Below, one piece after another: positions 47,034 through 55,337 of a DNA stretch of 64,000 nt (position 1 is the first letter of the stretch; each line of letters begins with the position of its first letter). The DNA lies in contig NZ_CP158190.1 of NCBI RefSeq assembly GCF_040250305.1, forward strand, positions 170,001-234,000. The letters run 5' to 3'. The translations under genes and the position numbers were made by a program. Source of the DNA: Peribacillus frigoritolerans. GTDB lineage: Bacteria; Bacillota; Bacilli; Bacillales; DSM-1321. The notes under the pieces were generated by a model. The model worked only from the letters and a program-made list of their open reading frames with translations. It was not told where the DNA came from and did no database searches.

Positions 47034-47924
47034 ATGAAACTATTAAGAAGCACGAAGGCATATATTTGGGCAGGGAGCATTTTAATCATTGCCGGGATCA
47101 TGGCATTTGCGATGATTTCGTCCATGGATAAGACAATTGCGAGTATCGATGGCGAGAAAATCAATGAGGATGAGCTGTATGACGCGCTTGTTGCGGGATA
47201 CGGAGCAGATACTTTAGACCTGTTAATTACGAATAAATTGGTTGAATTGGAAGCGGAAAAAGCAGGAATTAAAATTAAGGATGAAGAAATCCAGAAAGAA
47301 ATCGATGTTATGGTAGAGTCCTATGGTGATGAAAAGTCGCTAAAAGAGCAATTGGAAGCAAGCGGTTCTTCAATGGAAGCCTTAAAAAAGGACATCGTGG
47401 TTTATCTGCAAACGAAAAAACTGGTAGAACCGAGAATTACCGTGACGGACGAAGAAATCAGTACGTATTTTGAAGATAACAAAGATACATTTGCTCAAGC
47501 GGAACAAGTGGAAGCCAGTCATATTTTAGTCGAAGACGAAAAAACGGCTAAAAAGGTTGCGAAAGAAATCGAAGATGGCGGTGATTTCGCTAAATTGGCA
47601 GCTGAATATTCCACTGATACCGAAACGGCGGATAACGGTGGAAGCCTAGGGTATTTTGGGAAAGGTGATATGGTGGAAGAGTTTGAAAATGTTGCCTTTG
47701 ATCTTGATATAAATAAAGTCAGTGATCCAGTTAAATCCGAATATGGGTACCATATCATAAAAGTAACCGGTAAGAAGGAAGCAAAAAAAGCTAATTTAGA
47801 AGACAGTAAAGATGTAATTAAAGAAACGCTTCTTTCTGAAAGATTACAAGAGGAATATCCCGTTTGGTTAGCTGAAGTGAAAAAAGACCATGAGATAACG
47901 AATAAATTGGAGGGCTCTAACTAA
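47034..47924 (+). CDS. membrane-anchored parvulin-type foldase (PrsA/YacD-like)
   Basis: The 296-residue protein has an N-terminal membrane anchor (about 10-29, AYIWAGSILIIAGIMAFAM), a SurA-like helical region (40-150) and one parvulin prolyl isomerase domain (about 158-250; ASHILVEDEKTA, GGDFAKLAAEYSTD, GGSLGYFGKGDM, FGYHIIKVT-type end). It helps fold exported proteins at the outer membrane face. PrsA proper is a lipoprotein, but no lipobox Cys is present here, so it is closer to YacD in anchoring. ATG at 47034 behind AAGGGAGAG. Confidence 0.9.
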   Translation: MKLLRSTKAYIWAGSILIIAGIMAFAMISSMDKTIASIDGEKINEDELYDALVAGYGADTLDLLITNKLVELEAEKAGIKIKDEEIQKEIDVMVESYGDEKSLKEQLEASGSSMEALKKDIVVYLQTKKLVEPRITVTDEEISTYFEDNKDTFAQAEQVEASHILVEDEKTAKKVAKEIEDGGDFAKLAAEYSTDTETADNGGSLGYFGKGDMVEEFENVAFDLDINKVSDPVKSEYGYHIIKVTGKKEAKKANLEDSKDVIKETLLSERLQEEYPVWLAEVKKDHEITNKLEGSN

Positions 47925-47955
47925 GGTTATCAAGTGAAGGATATAACGAACAAAG

Positions 47956-47985
47956 AAGCTGAGGCAAAATGCCTCAGCTTTTATT
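47956..47985 (+). terminator. terminator of the foldase gene, left member of a hairpin pair
   Basis: AAGCTGAGGCA-AAA-TGCCTCAGCTT (47956-47980) is followed by TTATT. The same hairpin recurs at 48219-48243 with 22 of 25 identical positions. Confidence 0.9.
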
Positions 47986-48005
47986 ATGGCTTCTACGATT
48001 TGGAT

Positions 48006-48130
48006 GTTGATTTCCGCTTCAGGCACTCGCTTTCCGCGGGCGGTCTTGGAGCCTCCTCGGCTTGCGCCTGCGGGGTCTCCCCTAGACGCGCTTTTCCCGC
48101 AGGAATCTCGTACCTTTCACTCCAATCAAC
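48006..48130. repeat. G+C-rich dispersed repeat element of about 125 bp
   Basis: The element begins GTTGATTTCCGC and ends TCCAATCAAC, so the ends form an inverted GTTGATT/AATCAAC pair. Inside are GGCACTCGCTTTCCGCGGGC and GAGCCTCCTCGG. Sequences of this type occur widely between genes in Bacillus genomes, from memory. It is non-coding and far richer in G+C than its surroundings. Confidence 0.8.
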
Positions 48131-48218
48131 TCTGTTATTAAACTTAAATCGAACCATACCTATGGAGTAGAGGGTGTTGCTTTGGGTCATATGTTGGGCC
48201 CATTTTCTCTACAAAAAA

Positions 48219-48252
48219 AAGCTGAGGCATAACGCTTCAGCTTTTTTATATA
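48219..48252. terminator. bidirectional terminator of the ytxH-like gene, right member of a hairpin pair
   Basis: AAGCTGAGGC-ATAAC-GCTTCAGCTT with A8 on one side and T6 on the other, so it can end transcription on both strands. It directly abuts the YtxH-like stop codon on the minus strand. Confidence 0.9.
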
Positions 48253-48777
48253 TTAGAAGTTGGATGAAATTGATTTTTGATTGGATAATCCAGATTTTTT
48301 AACGATTTCATCACTCTCTTTTTCACCTTTATCATTATCGGATTTCAATGATTGTGATGGCGTTTCTTTCAGCTGTTTACCGGCAACGACCACCTTTGAA
48401 CTGATGTCTTTTAATTCACTTGTTGCTTCCTTCGCTGTACCAAGGGCATCAGTGGAGATATCCTTTACTTCCGATACTTTACCAACCACGTCTTCATTGA
48501 CGGTTTCATATAATGTTTCGACGTCACTGATTGCTTCTTTAATCGTTTCGGTTGCCCCTTTGACTCCTGATACCATCTGTTCCTTCATTTCGCCAGGGTT
48601 TTCCTTGACCTGTTCAAACATATTCATGGAGTTGTCTTTTAAAAGGACGGCTGAACGCTTTACTTTATTTCTTGTGTTGGAGTCAAGTAAGGTCAACGCA
48701 CCACCAACAAGCCCCCCGATTAGAATCCCTTTTAAAAGTTTGCTATTCGTTTGAGTTTCGATAGTTGATTGAGTCAT
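48253..48777 (-). CDS. YtxH-domain protein
   Basis: The 174-residue protein has an N-terminal glycine-rich hydrophobic stretch (residues 14-32, LLKGILIGGLVGGALTLLD) followed by a long amphipathic helical region, the YtxH (Gvp36/apolipoprotein-like) pattern. Members are general-stress proteins of unknown mechanism, often at the membrane. ATG at 48777 behind AAAGGAGGAAATA. It is divergent from the marR-mmpL operon and convergent with the foldase gene. Confidence 0.88.
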   Translation of the reverse strand: MTQSTIETQTNSKLLKGILIGGLVGGALTLLDSNTRNKVKRSAVLLKDNSMNMFEQVKENPGEMKEQMVSGVKGATETIKEAISDVETLYETVNEDVVGKVSEVKDISTDALGTAKEATSELKDISSKVVVAGKQLKETPSQSLKSDNDKGEKESDEIVKKSGLSNQKSISSNF

Positions 48778-48799
48778 TTATATTTCCTCCTTTAGAATA

Positions 48800-48905
48800 G
48801 TAGATTATTTGCTTACTTTGGGTTTTCCCTTATTTACCATAAGTTAAACTGGAAATAATAAACTGTCATGGGATTGACATAATAAATAAAACAATAGTAA
48901 TCTAC
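48800..48905. promoter_or_regulatory. divergent promoter region with an 8-bp inverted repeat pair
   Basis: GTAGATTA (48800-48807) and its inverted copy TAATCTAC (48898-48905) lie near the starts of both divergent genes. TTGACA at 48874-48879 with TAATCT at 48898-48903 (18 nt) is a likely marR promoter. The pair may be binding sites of the MarR protein. Confidence 0.45.
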
Positions 48906-48946
48906 ATATAGTTAAATGACTGAACTACTTTTTGGGAGGTGCAACG

Positions 48947-49411
48947 ATGACTAATGAAAAAGTTACTGGATTGATTGATCGATATATGAAGGTGTCTTTC
49001 AATGTCAATAAGATGGGGGAGCTTCTAATAAAAGATCAGATTTGTGATGTGCTGACGAACGAACAATACTATACTTTACGGTTCATTCAACAACAGCGGT
49101 TGTGTACATCGACGGAAATCAGTGATGCCTTTTATATTAATAAGAGTGCCGTCACATCCAACATCAATAGGCTGGAAGGCAAAGGATTGATAGAACGGGA
49201 ACAGGACCTGGTTGACCGAAGGGTCTTTCACTTGAAGCTTTCAAAAGTGGGGGAAGCATTGTTACAGGAAACGGAAAATAAGATTCATAAGTTGGTAGAG
49301 AGCATCATGACGAAATTCGATTATGAAGAGATCGTAGGATTCCTTGATACATATGAGAAGCTTTCACAAATTTTCATTCAAATGAAGAATGAGGAATGGG
49401 AGGGAATATAA
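48947..49411 (+). CDS. MarR-family transcriptional regulator
   Basis: The 154-residue protein has the MarR winged helix: LRFIQQQRLCTSTEISDAFYINKSAVTSNINRLEGKGLI (about 45-83) and the wing DLVDRRVFHLKLSKVG. It is followed with a 1-nt overlap by an MMPL exporter, as in the ydgG-ydgH pair of B. subtilis, so it probably represses this exporter until an inducer binds. ATG at 48947 behind GGGAGGTG; the frame runs back to 48932. Confidence 0.93.
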   Translation: MTNEKVTGLIDRYMKVSFNVNKMGELLIKDQICDVLTNEQYYTLRFIQQQRLCTSTEISDAFYINKSAVTSNINRLEGKGLIEREQDLVDRRVFHLKLSKVGEALLQETENKIHKLVESIMTKFDYEEIVGFLDTYEKLSQIFIQMKNEEWEGI

Positions 49412-52400
49412 TGAGGGGGATCATAAAGGGAAGATGGCTGGTCATTATCGCTTGGGTTGCAATTACGGCAGGTTTATTGTTTGCTGCACCGAATATGGCG
49501 GACCTTGTCCGGAATAAGGGACAGCTGGATGTACCGGCAGAGTACTCCTCTGGGATGGCCAATGAGCTAATGAAAGAGATCCAGGATAAGGATGAGTCAC
49601 AAGTGGCCCTCGTATTTCATGGTGATAAGAAGCTGTCTTCCTCGGAATTGAAAGAGATTGAGATAGCGATCCAAAACCTTGAAAAGAATAAAGCAGAGCT
49701 TGGCATCAAAGAGGTCATGACCCATTTTAAAGAGCCCTCGCTAAAAGGTCAGTTGGTCTCGGAGAATGAAACAACGGTTTTGACATCCATCACGATGGTC
49801 AAGGGGGACCGAGAAGCTAAGGAAGTGATAGATGCCCTTTATAAAGAACTGGAGCAAGTGGATGTCGATCATTATTACACAAGCAGCTGGATGATCGATG
49901 AAGATCTTAATGCCAATTCCCAAGAAGGGCTGAAGAAAACTGAAGGCATCACGGTTGTCTTCATTCTGACTGTATTGCTGATAGTCTTCCGTTCAGTGGT
50001 GGCACCGATCATTCCGTTGGTAACGGTAGGTTTCACTTATTTATGTTCACAATCCATCGTCTCATTCCTGGTGGATAAATGGGACTTTCCGATTTCGTCT
50101 TACACCCAAATATTCCTGGTAGGTATTTTATTTGGAATCGGGACTGATTATTGCATCCTGCTGCTTAGCCGTTTCAAGGAAGAGCTATCGTCACAGGAGT
50201 CCTTGCCTGAAGCGATCGTCGAGACATACCGAACTGCGGGTAAGACGGTCTTCTTCAGTGGGCTGACTGTAATGATTGGCTTTGCGGCAATCGGTTTTTC
50301 AACTTTTAAGCTCTATCAATCTGCGGCGGCCGTTGCCATAGGGGTTTTCATTTTAATGATCGCCCTTTATACGATCGTTCCATTTTTCATGGCGGTTCTT
50401 GGCAAAAAGCTATTCTGGCCGGCAAAAGGGAAACTTGCGCATAGTGAAAGTAAACTATGGGGAATTCTCGGTAACTTCTCCATGAACCGCCCATTGTTGG
50501 CGTTGATGATAGTTGCAATCGTCTGTGTTCCCTTTTTGTTTATGTATGATGGGAAGATTTCATATAACTCCCTTGAAGAAGCGGGTGATGATGTTCCTTC
50601 CATCATGGCATTTAATATCATTTCCGATGAATTCGGACCGGGACAATCCATGCCAACACAGATTATCATAAAGAATGACGAACGCATGGATTCGGAAGAA
50701 TACGTCGCGCTTGCTGAAAAAATCAGCCAGGAAGTCGTCAAGGTGGATGAAGTCGATGTAGTTCGATCCATGACCCGCCCGACAGGTGAACCGATTAAGG
50801 ACTTATTTGTAGCGAACCAGGCCGAAACTTTGGAAAAGGGAATCGGGGAAGGAAATGAAGGCATTAAACAAATCAGTGATGGATTAAAAACGGCAGGCAG
50901 TGAGCTTTCAGATTCAGGACCGCGGTTGAAGCAAGCGACGGACGGAATAGGTGGTCTCATTACCGGGACCAATGAATTAAAGAGCGGCGTAGGCCAGGTG
51001 GAGAAGGCGTTAACAAGCATTGAAGCAGGCATTCGCGATGGTTCTTCAGGTACTGGGGATATAAAAAACGGACTGAATGAGATCAAGGCAAACTTGGAGA
51101 AGCTCGCCACCGGAAGCGGACAGCTCCTCGAAGGCTATAAACAATCAGCTGATGGGTTAAGTGAGCTCACAGGTGGATACAAAGAGATTCAAACTAATCT
51201 TACGGGCGTATCACAAAGCCTTGCTGGTTTAAATCCTTCCTTTGAGCAAATGGAAGCCACTCATCCAGAATTACAGGCGGATCAGTCCTATCAAACGATC
51301 AAGCAAACAGTGCAAGGGGCACAGGGTGGCTTGGAGCCCATGGCAGCAGGCCTTTCCGAGCTCAATAGGAATCTTGGTTCAGTGTCTGGAGGTTTGAATA
51401 CGGCGAACGAAAATATGGCCCAAATCGTAAATGGTCAAACCTCTCTTGGAGAGGGCCTGAACCAATTGATTTCAGGTGTTGACACTTTACAAAAAGGTCT
51501 AAGCACGATGGCCAATGGTCAGGGGGAAGTCATAAATAATCTGTCAGGATTTAAAGGAGGGCTTACCAGCTTAAGTAATGGGCAGCAAGAACTCCTAAAT
51601 GGTTTTTCAAGCCTCGGCGGGCAACTTACTGATTTGACGGATGGCTTAAATGAAAGTGCGAATGGTCTGAATGAAGTCCATGATGGACTATCGTCCGCAC
51701 AGGGTTATTTATCAGGGCTGGCAAAAACTGATAAAACGGTAACAGGCATGTACATTTCCAAAGAAGTAGTCGAAAGCGAAGAATTCGGGGAAGCATTGAA
51801 TGCGTATTTATCTGAAGACGGTAAAACCATGACCATGGATGTGGTGTTCAAGGCGAATCCATATTCCAATGAAGCGATCGAGCAAATCGATTCGATTGAG
51901 GCAACCGTTGAAAGAGTAACGAAAGATACAAAGCTAGAAAATGCGCAAGTGGCGATAGGGGGAATCACAAGTACACATCATGACTTGGGCATGATGTCTG
52001 GGGAGGATTTCTCACGGACGGTTGTTTTGATGCTGTCGGGTATCGCAATCATTCTCTTTTTCATGCTGCGATCCCTGGTCATGCCGGTCTATTTGATTGT
52101 GTCGCTCGTTTTGACTTATTATACAGCGGCAGCCATTACCGAGTTGATTTTTGTTAATATTCTCGGTTACGCCGGCATCGGCTGGGCAGTTCCTTTCTTT
52201 GCTTTCGTCATCTTGATTGCTCTTGGAATTGACTATAGCATTTTCTTGATGGATCGCTTTAACGAATGGAAAGATAAACCGGTCAAGGAAGCGATGTTAC
52301 TGTCCATGAGAAAAATGGGAACGGTGATCATCTCGGCGGCTGTCATTCTGGGCGGAACCTTTGCTGCCATGATGCCAGCAGGAGTTTTATCGCTCTTGGA

Positions 52401-52527
52401 GATAGCCACTTTAATATTGGTGGGGCTTGCTTTATATGCGTTTGTCATATTGCCATTGTTTATCCCGGTTATGGTTGCGACGTTCGGAAAAGCGAATTGG
52501 TGGCCGTTTTTGAAAAATAAGGAATAA
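49411..52527 (+). CDS. MMPL/RND-family exporter (YdgH-like)
   Basis: The 1038-residue membrane protein has two MMPL domains. Each has an external loop and a helix bundle with the typical motif: GTDYCILLLSRFKEE near 247 and GIDYSIFLMDRFNEW near 945. Between them lies an unusually long external region (about 460-770) of heptad-like repeats rich in GL-x2-L and NGL units, predicted to form coiled coils, as in YhgE/Pip-type proteins. It probably exports a lipid or drug using the proton gradient. ATG at 49411 overlaps the marR stop, behind GGGAGGG. Confidence 0.93.
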   Translation: MRGIIKGRWLVIIAWVAITAGLLFAAPNMADLVRNKGQLDVPAEYSSGMANELMKEIQDKDESQVALVFHGDKKLSSSELKEIEIAIQNLEKNKAELGIKEVMTHFKEPSLKGQLVSENETTVLTSITMVKGDREAKEVIDALYKELEQVDVDHYYTSSWMIDEDLNANSQEGLKKTEGITVVFILTVLLIVFRSVVAPIIPLVTVGFTYLCSQSIVSFLVDKWDFPISSYTQIFLVGILFGIGTDYCILLLSRFKEELSSQESLPEAIVETYRTAGKTVFFSGLTVMIGFAAIGFSTFKLYQSAAAVAIGVFILMIALYTIVPFFMAVLGKKLFWPAKGKLAHSESKLWGILGNFSMNRPLLALMIVAIVCVPFLFMYDGKISYNSLEEAGDDVPSIMAFNIISDEFGPGQSMPTQIIIKNDERMDSEEYVALAEKISQEVVKVDEVDVVRSMTRPTGEPIKDLFVANQAETLEKGIGEGNEGIKQISDGLKTAGSELSDSGPRLKQATDGIGGLITGTNELKSGVGQVEKALTSIEAGIRDGSSGTGDIKNGLNEIKANLEKLATGSGQLLEGYKQSADGLSELTGGYKEIQTNLTGVSQSLAGLNPSFEQMEATHPELQADQSYQTIKQTVQGAQGGLEPMAAGLSELNRNLGSVSGGLNTANENMAQIVNGQTSLGEGLNQLISGVDTLQKGLSTMANGQGEVINNLSGFKGGLTSLSNGQQELLNGFSSLGGQLTDLTDGLNESANGLNEVHDGLSSAQGYLSGLAKTDKTVTGMYISKEVVESEEFGEALNAYLSEDGKTMTMDVVFKANPYSNEAIEQIDSIEATVERVTKDTKLENAQVAIGGITSTHHDLGMMSGEDFSRTVVLMLSGIAIILFFMLRSLVMPVYLIVSLVLTYYTAAAITELIFVNILGYAGIGWAVPFFAFVILIALGIDYSIFLMDRFNEWKDKPVKEAMLLSMRKMGTVIISAAVILGGTFAAMMPAGVLSLLEIATLILVGLALYAFVILPLFIPVMVATFGKANWWPFLKNKE

Positions 52528-52539
52528 ACTTAGATTAAA

Positions 52540-52571
52540 GAAGGCATCCGCATGGATGCCTTCAGTTTTTC
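52540..52571 (+). terminator. terminator of marR-mmpL, left member of a hairpin pair
   Basis: GAAGGCATCC-GCAT-GGATGCCTTC (52540-52563) is followed by AGTTTTT. The same hairpin recurs at 53052-53075 with 23 of 24 identical positions. Confidence 0.9.
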
Positions 52572-52608
52572 GACTGAATGGGGGTTCTTGAATGGATGGA
52601 ACCTCCCT

Positions 52609-52955
52609 AGATCGAATAAAGTGCGTGGCAGGTCGAATAAAACCGTGAACGGTCGAATAAAGTGCGTGGTAGGTCGAATAAAACCGTGAACGGTCGAATA
52701 AAGTGCGTGGTAGGTCGAATAAAACCGTGAACGGTCGAATAAAGTGCGTGGTAGGTCGAATAAAACCGTGAACGGTCGAATAAAGTGCGTGGTAGGTCGA
52801 ATAAAACCGTGAACGGTCGAATAAAGTGCGTGGCAGGTCGAATAAAATCGTGAACGGTCGAATAAAGTGCGTGGCAGGTCGAATAAAACCGTGAACGGTC
52901 GAATAAAGTGCGTGGTAGGTCGAATAAAATCGTGAACGGTCGAAAAAAAGCTCCG
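52609..52955. repeat. tandem array B: sixteen alternating 20/21-bp half-units
   Basis: Sixteen half-units share the core GGTCGAATAAA and alternate strictly between tails GTGCGTGGTA (or GCA) and ACCGTGAAC (or ATCGTGAAC), for a 41-bp period and eight full copies. A degenerate seventeenth unit (TCGAAAAAAAGCTCC) ends the array. An open frame on the minus strand spans it but is only a by-product of the repeat. Confidence 0.93.
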
Positions 52956-53003
52956 ATGACGAATAACTGGGCTCCGGCTGAAATCAACTAAATATAATCA
53001 AAT

Positions 53004-53048
53004 AAAAAAACTGCAGACAAACTCGCTTTTCCTCGAGTTTGTCTGCAG
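53004..53048 (-). terminator. terminator of the nag operon (minus strand)
   Basis: The perfect 15-bp stem CTGCAGACAAACTCG / CGAGTTTGTCTGCAG is followed, reading the minus strand, by TTTTTTT. Confidence 0.92.
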
Positions 53049-53051
53049 TAA

Positions 53052-53075
53052 GAAGGCATCCGAATGGATGCCTTC
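53052..53075. terminator. second copy of the mmpL terminator hairpin
   Basis: GAAGGCATCC-GAAT-GGATGCCTTC, one base different from the hairpin at 52540. It lies just beyond the SIS gene stop and before the main nag terminator. Confidence 0.8.
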
Positions 53076-53108
53076 TTTAATTATGTATTCCTTTTTGGCT
53101 AAATCGAT

Positions 53109-53831
53109 TCATAATTGGGGGATTCTTGTTTTATATTTCGCGATGATCTTTTGATTGTGTTCATCTGCCCCTTCGATATTACTGCTTAGGAATACGGGAG
53201 GGGTCTCTCCTGATTCAATAATCGTTTGGATGACTTGCGTGAAAATCATATTGAGGAGAACGGCCCCGACCACAGTCGATCCAGAACCAAAAGGTATATT
53301 ATTTGATTTCAGTAATGTGTCACCTTTGGCAATATGATTGTCTATGACCAAATCAACGACATCGTGGAGATAATGCTTCTGTTTATGCCGTGAAGAACAA
53401 ATTTTTGCATACTCCGGTGATGTTAGTCCAATGACGAAGGCCCCTTTTTCTTTGGCGATAGTGGCGACATCTATGGGAACGGGATTTACGCCGGATGATG
53501 AAATGACGATACAGACATCACCAGGACGGATATCCTCCGCATGCATGAATTTTTCTGATAGGTCATTTTGCCGTTCAAGTTGGGATGATCTTGATGCACC
53601 CTTAAAAAGCATCAAATCTTCAACGAAAATAGGACGAATTGCGGCTAACCCACCTGCCCGGTAGAATACCTCTTCGGTCAAAATATGAGAGTGTCCGCTT
53701 CCGAATAGATGGATGATTCCATCTGACATCACTGCTTTTGTGATATGTTCCACAGATTCCTTAATTGATTGCTTTTCCTGTTCTTCCACAATTGTGAGTA
53801 AAGCCTGTACTTCTTCAAAGTATGAGTTCAT
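53109..53831 (-). CDS. SIS-domain sugar phosphate-binding protein (UPF0309 type)
   Basis: The 240-residue protein has a SIS domain (about 30-200): HLFGSGHSHILTEEVFYRAGGL near 42 and DVCIVISSSGVNPVPIDVA near 105, followed by GLTSPEYAK. SIS proteins bind or isomerise sugar phosphates; relatives include the MurQ etherase and UPF0309 proteins. It is the last gene of the nagA-nagB-nagR operon, so an amino-sugar phosphate or N-acetylmuramate-type substrate is likely but unproven. ATG at 53831 behind GGAGGGTG, 34 nt after nagR. Confidence 0.85.
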   Translation of the reverse strand: MNSYFEEVQALLTIVEEQEKQSIKESVEHITKAVMSDGIIHLFGSGHSHILTEEVFYRAGGLAAIRPIFVEDLMLFKGASRSSQLERQNDLSEKFMHAEDIRPGDVCIVISSSGVNPVPIDVATIAKEKGAFVIGLTSPEYAKICSSRHKQKHYLHDVVDLVIDNHIAKGDTLLKSNNIPFGSGSTVVGAVLLNMIFTQVIQTIIESGETPPVFLSSNIEGADEHNQKIIAKYKTRIPQL

Positions 53832-53865
53832 ATATGTGACACCCTCCGGTTGAAAATATTCAATT

Positions 53866-54588
53866 TTATCTGCTTATATTGATACTGAACTTGTACCTGT
53901 CCGCACGATAAGCCGATTTAACATATTCAAGGGGAGTTCCATCTATTAGGAACGTATGCCTTTGAATGAATAATATGGGTGAGTGCTTTGGAATCGCTAA
54001 ATGGGTGACTTCTAATTCAGAAGCAATCGATGATTCCAACGTTTGTGTAGCATAGTCTATTTTAAGTTTAACGTAGTTCTCCACATATTGGTAAAGAGAA
54101 AGGTTAATGATTTCTTCAGTTAATCCTTTAATTAAATTGGCAGACATGTACACGGTCTCGAGCGCCATTGGAACATCATCAGCCAACCGAATGCGTTTTA
54201 TTTCATAAACGGGAGCATAAAGGGAAATGTGCAATTCACTGGCAATCTTCTTATCAGCCGGAATGATTTCAAAGCTCAGCAGCTTACTGCTTGGATTCAA
54301 TCCCCTGGCTTTCATGTCCTCGGTAAAACTGGTCAACCCATTGAGCTGCTGCTCCAACTTCTTATCGGCGACAAAGGTTCCCCTTCCTTTTTGACGGTAT
54401 AAGTATCCGTCATTCACCAAATTATTTATGGCTTGCCGGACTGTCATCCGGCTAATTCCGAATTGCTCGGCATATTCACGTTCAGATGGAAGGGCATCGT
54501 GCGCTTGGAACTCACCGTTTTCTATTTGTTTTTTTATTTGTTCTTCGATTTGAAAATAAATCGGAAGAGGTGAGTTTTTATCAATCAT
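53866..54588 (-). CDS. nagR: GntR-family repressor NagR (YvoA)
   Basis: The 240-residue protein has an N-terminal GntR winged helix (residues 8-72; LPSEREYAEQFGISRMTVRQAINNLVNDGYLYRQKGRGTFV) and a C-terminal UTRA effector domain (about 95-235). This is the HutC-subfamily architecture of NagR/DasR, which releases DNA on binding glucosamine-6-phosphate or GlcNAc-6-phosphate. It lies 14 nt after nagB. Two matching operators occur between nagA and nagP. Confidence 0.94.
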   Translation of the reverse strand: MIDKNSPLPIYFQIEEQIKKQIENGEFQAHDALPSEREYAEQFGISRMTVRQAINNLVNDGYLYRQKGRGTFVADKKLEQQLNGLTSFTEDMKARGLNPSSKLLSFEIIPADKKIASELHISLYAPVYEIKRIRLADDVPMALETVYMSANLIKGLTEEIINLSLYQYVENYVKLKIDYATQTLESSIASELEVTHLAIPKHSPILFIQRHTFLIDGTPLEYVKSAYRADRYKFSINISR

Positions 54589-54602
54589 CGACTTTCGCTC
54601 CT

Positions 54603-55337
54603 TTAGGGTATTATCACACCGGATAATGCTTTTTGGTCTGCGATAATTGTAACATTATTATGTTTTTTTAGGATAGAAGCAGGGAATTCCTCTGAAATGT
54701 CACCGTGTATCAATTTCTTCAGTGTTTCGGCTTTTTCTTCACCAGATATCAGCAACAGAATTTCTTTGCTTTTCATGATTGTTGAAATGCCCATCGTAAC
54801 GGCATGTGTAGGAACTTCGTCTATGGAATCGAAATAACGTGCATTCGCTTGACGCGTGGATTCTTCGAGTGTCACGACATGTGTACCGGATGTGAAGGAA
54901 GTTCCGGGTTCATTAAAACCAATATGGCCATTTTGCCCAATGCCAAGTATCTGAAGATCAATCCCTCCCGCGGAATCAATTATTTCATCATATCGTTTAC
55001 ATTCTCCGTTGGTGTCATCTGCTGTGCCGTTTGGCAGGTGAGTGCTCTCTTTATTTATATTGATGTGATTGAATAAGGAGTCATCCATATAATAATGGTA
55101 GCTGTTTGGATCATTTGGTTTTAAGCCGATATACTCGTCAAGATTAAAAGACGTTACATTTTCGTAAGAAGTATGATTACGCACGTGATCTTCAATCAAA
55201 TTATCGTACATTCCTTTAGGGGTACCGCCTGTTGCAAGGCCCAATTTGATATTTGGATTTCCTTTCACTTTTCCGATCACTATTTCTGCGGCTGTCCGGC
55301 TCATTTCCATGTAGTCCTGCACTTGTATGATATTCAT
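54603..55337 (-). CDS. nagB: glucosamine-6-phosphate deaminase
   Basis: The 244-residue enzyme converts glucosamine-6-phosphate to fructose-6-phosphate and ammonia, the reverse direction to GlmS. Motifs: GLATGGTPKGMY near 34, the general-base region FNLDEYIGL near 64, and the catalytic loop GIGQNGHIGFNEPG near 130. The ATG at 55337 overlaps the nagA stop by one base. The length matches Bacillus NagB. Confidence 0.96.
   Translation of the reverse strand: MNIIQVQDYMEMSRTAAEIVIGKVKGNPNIKLGLATGGTPKGMYDNLIEDHVRNHTSYENVTSFNLDEYIGLKPNDPNSYHYYMDDSLFNHININKESTHLPNGTADDTNGECKRYDEIIDSAGGIDLQILGIGQNGHIGFNEPGTSFTSGTHVVTLEESTRQANARYFDSIDEVPTHAVTMGISTIMKSKEILLLISGEEKAETLKKLIHGDISEEFPASILKKHNNVTIIADQKALSGVIIP

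Noticed and set aside
47934..48170. 78-codon open frame over the 125-bp element
   Set aside because: It is a shadow of a dispersed non-coding repeat with a terminator inside its 5' part.
52609..52955. CRISPR array
   Set aside because: There are no unique spacers: both parts of each 41-bp unit are repeated, and no cas gene is in the window.
52607..52987. 126-codon minus-strand open frame across array B
   Set aside because: There is no ribosome site or start context. Openness follows from the lack of stop triplets in the repeat unit, and it lies between two operon terminators.
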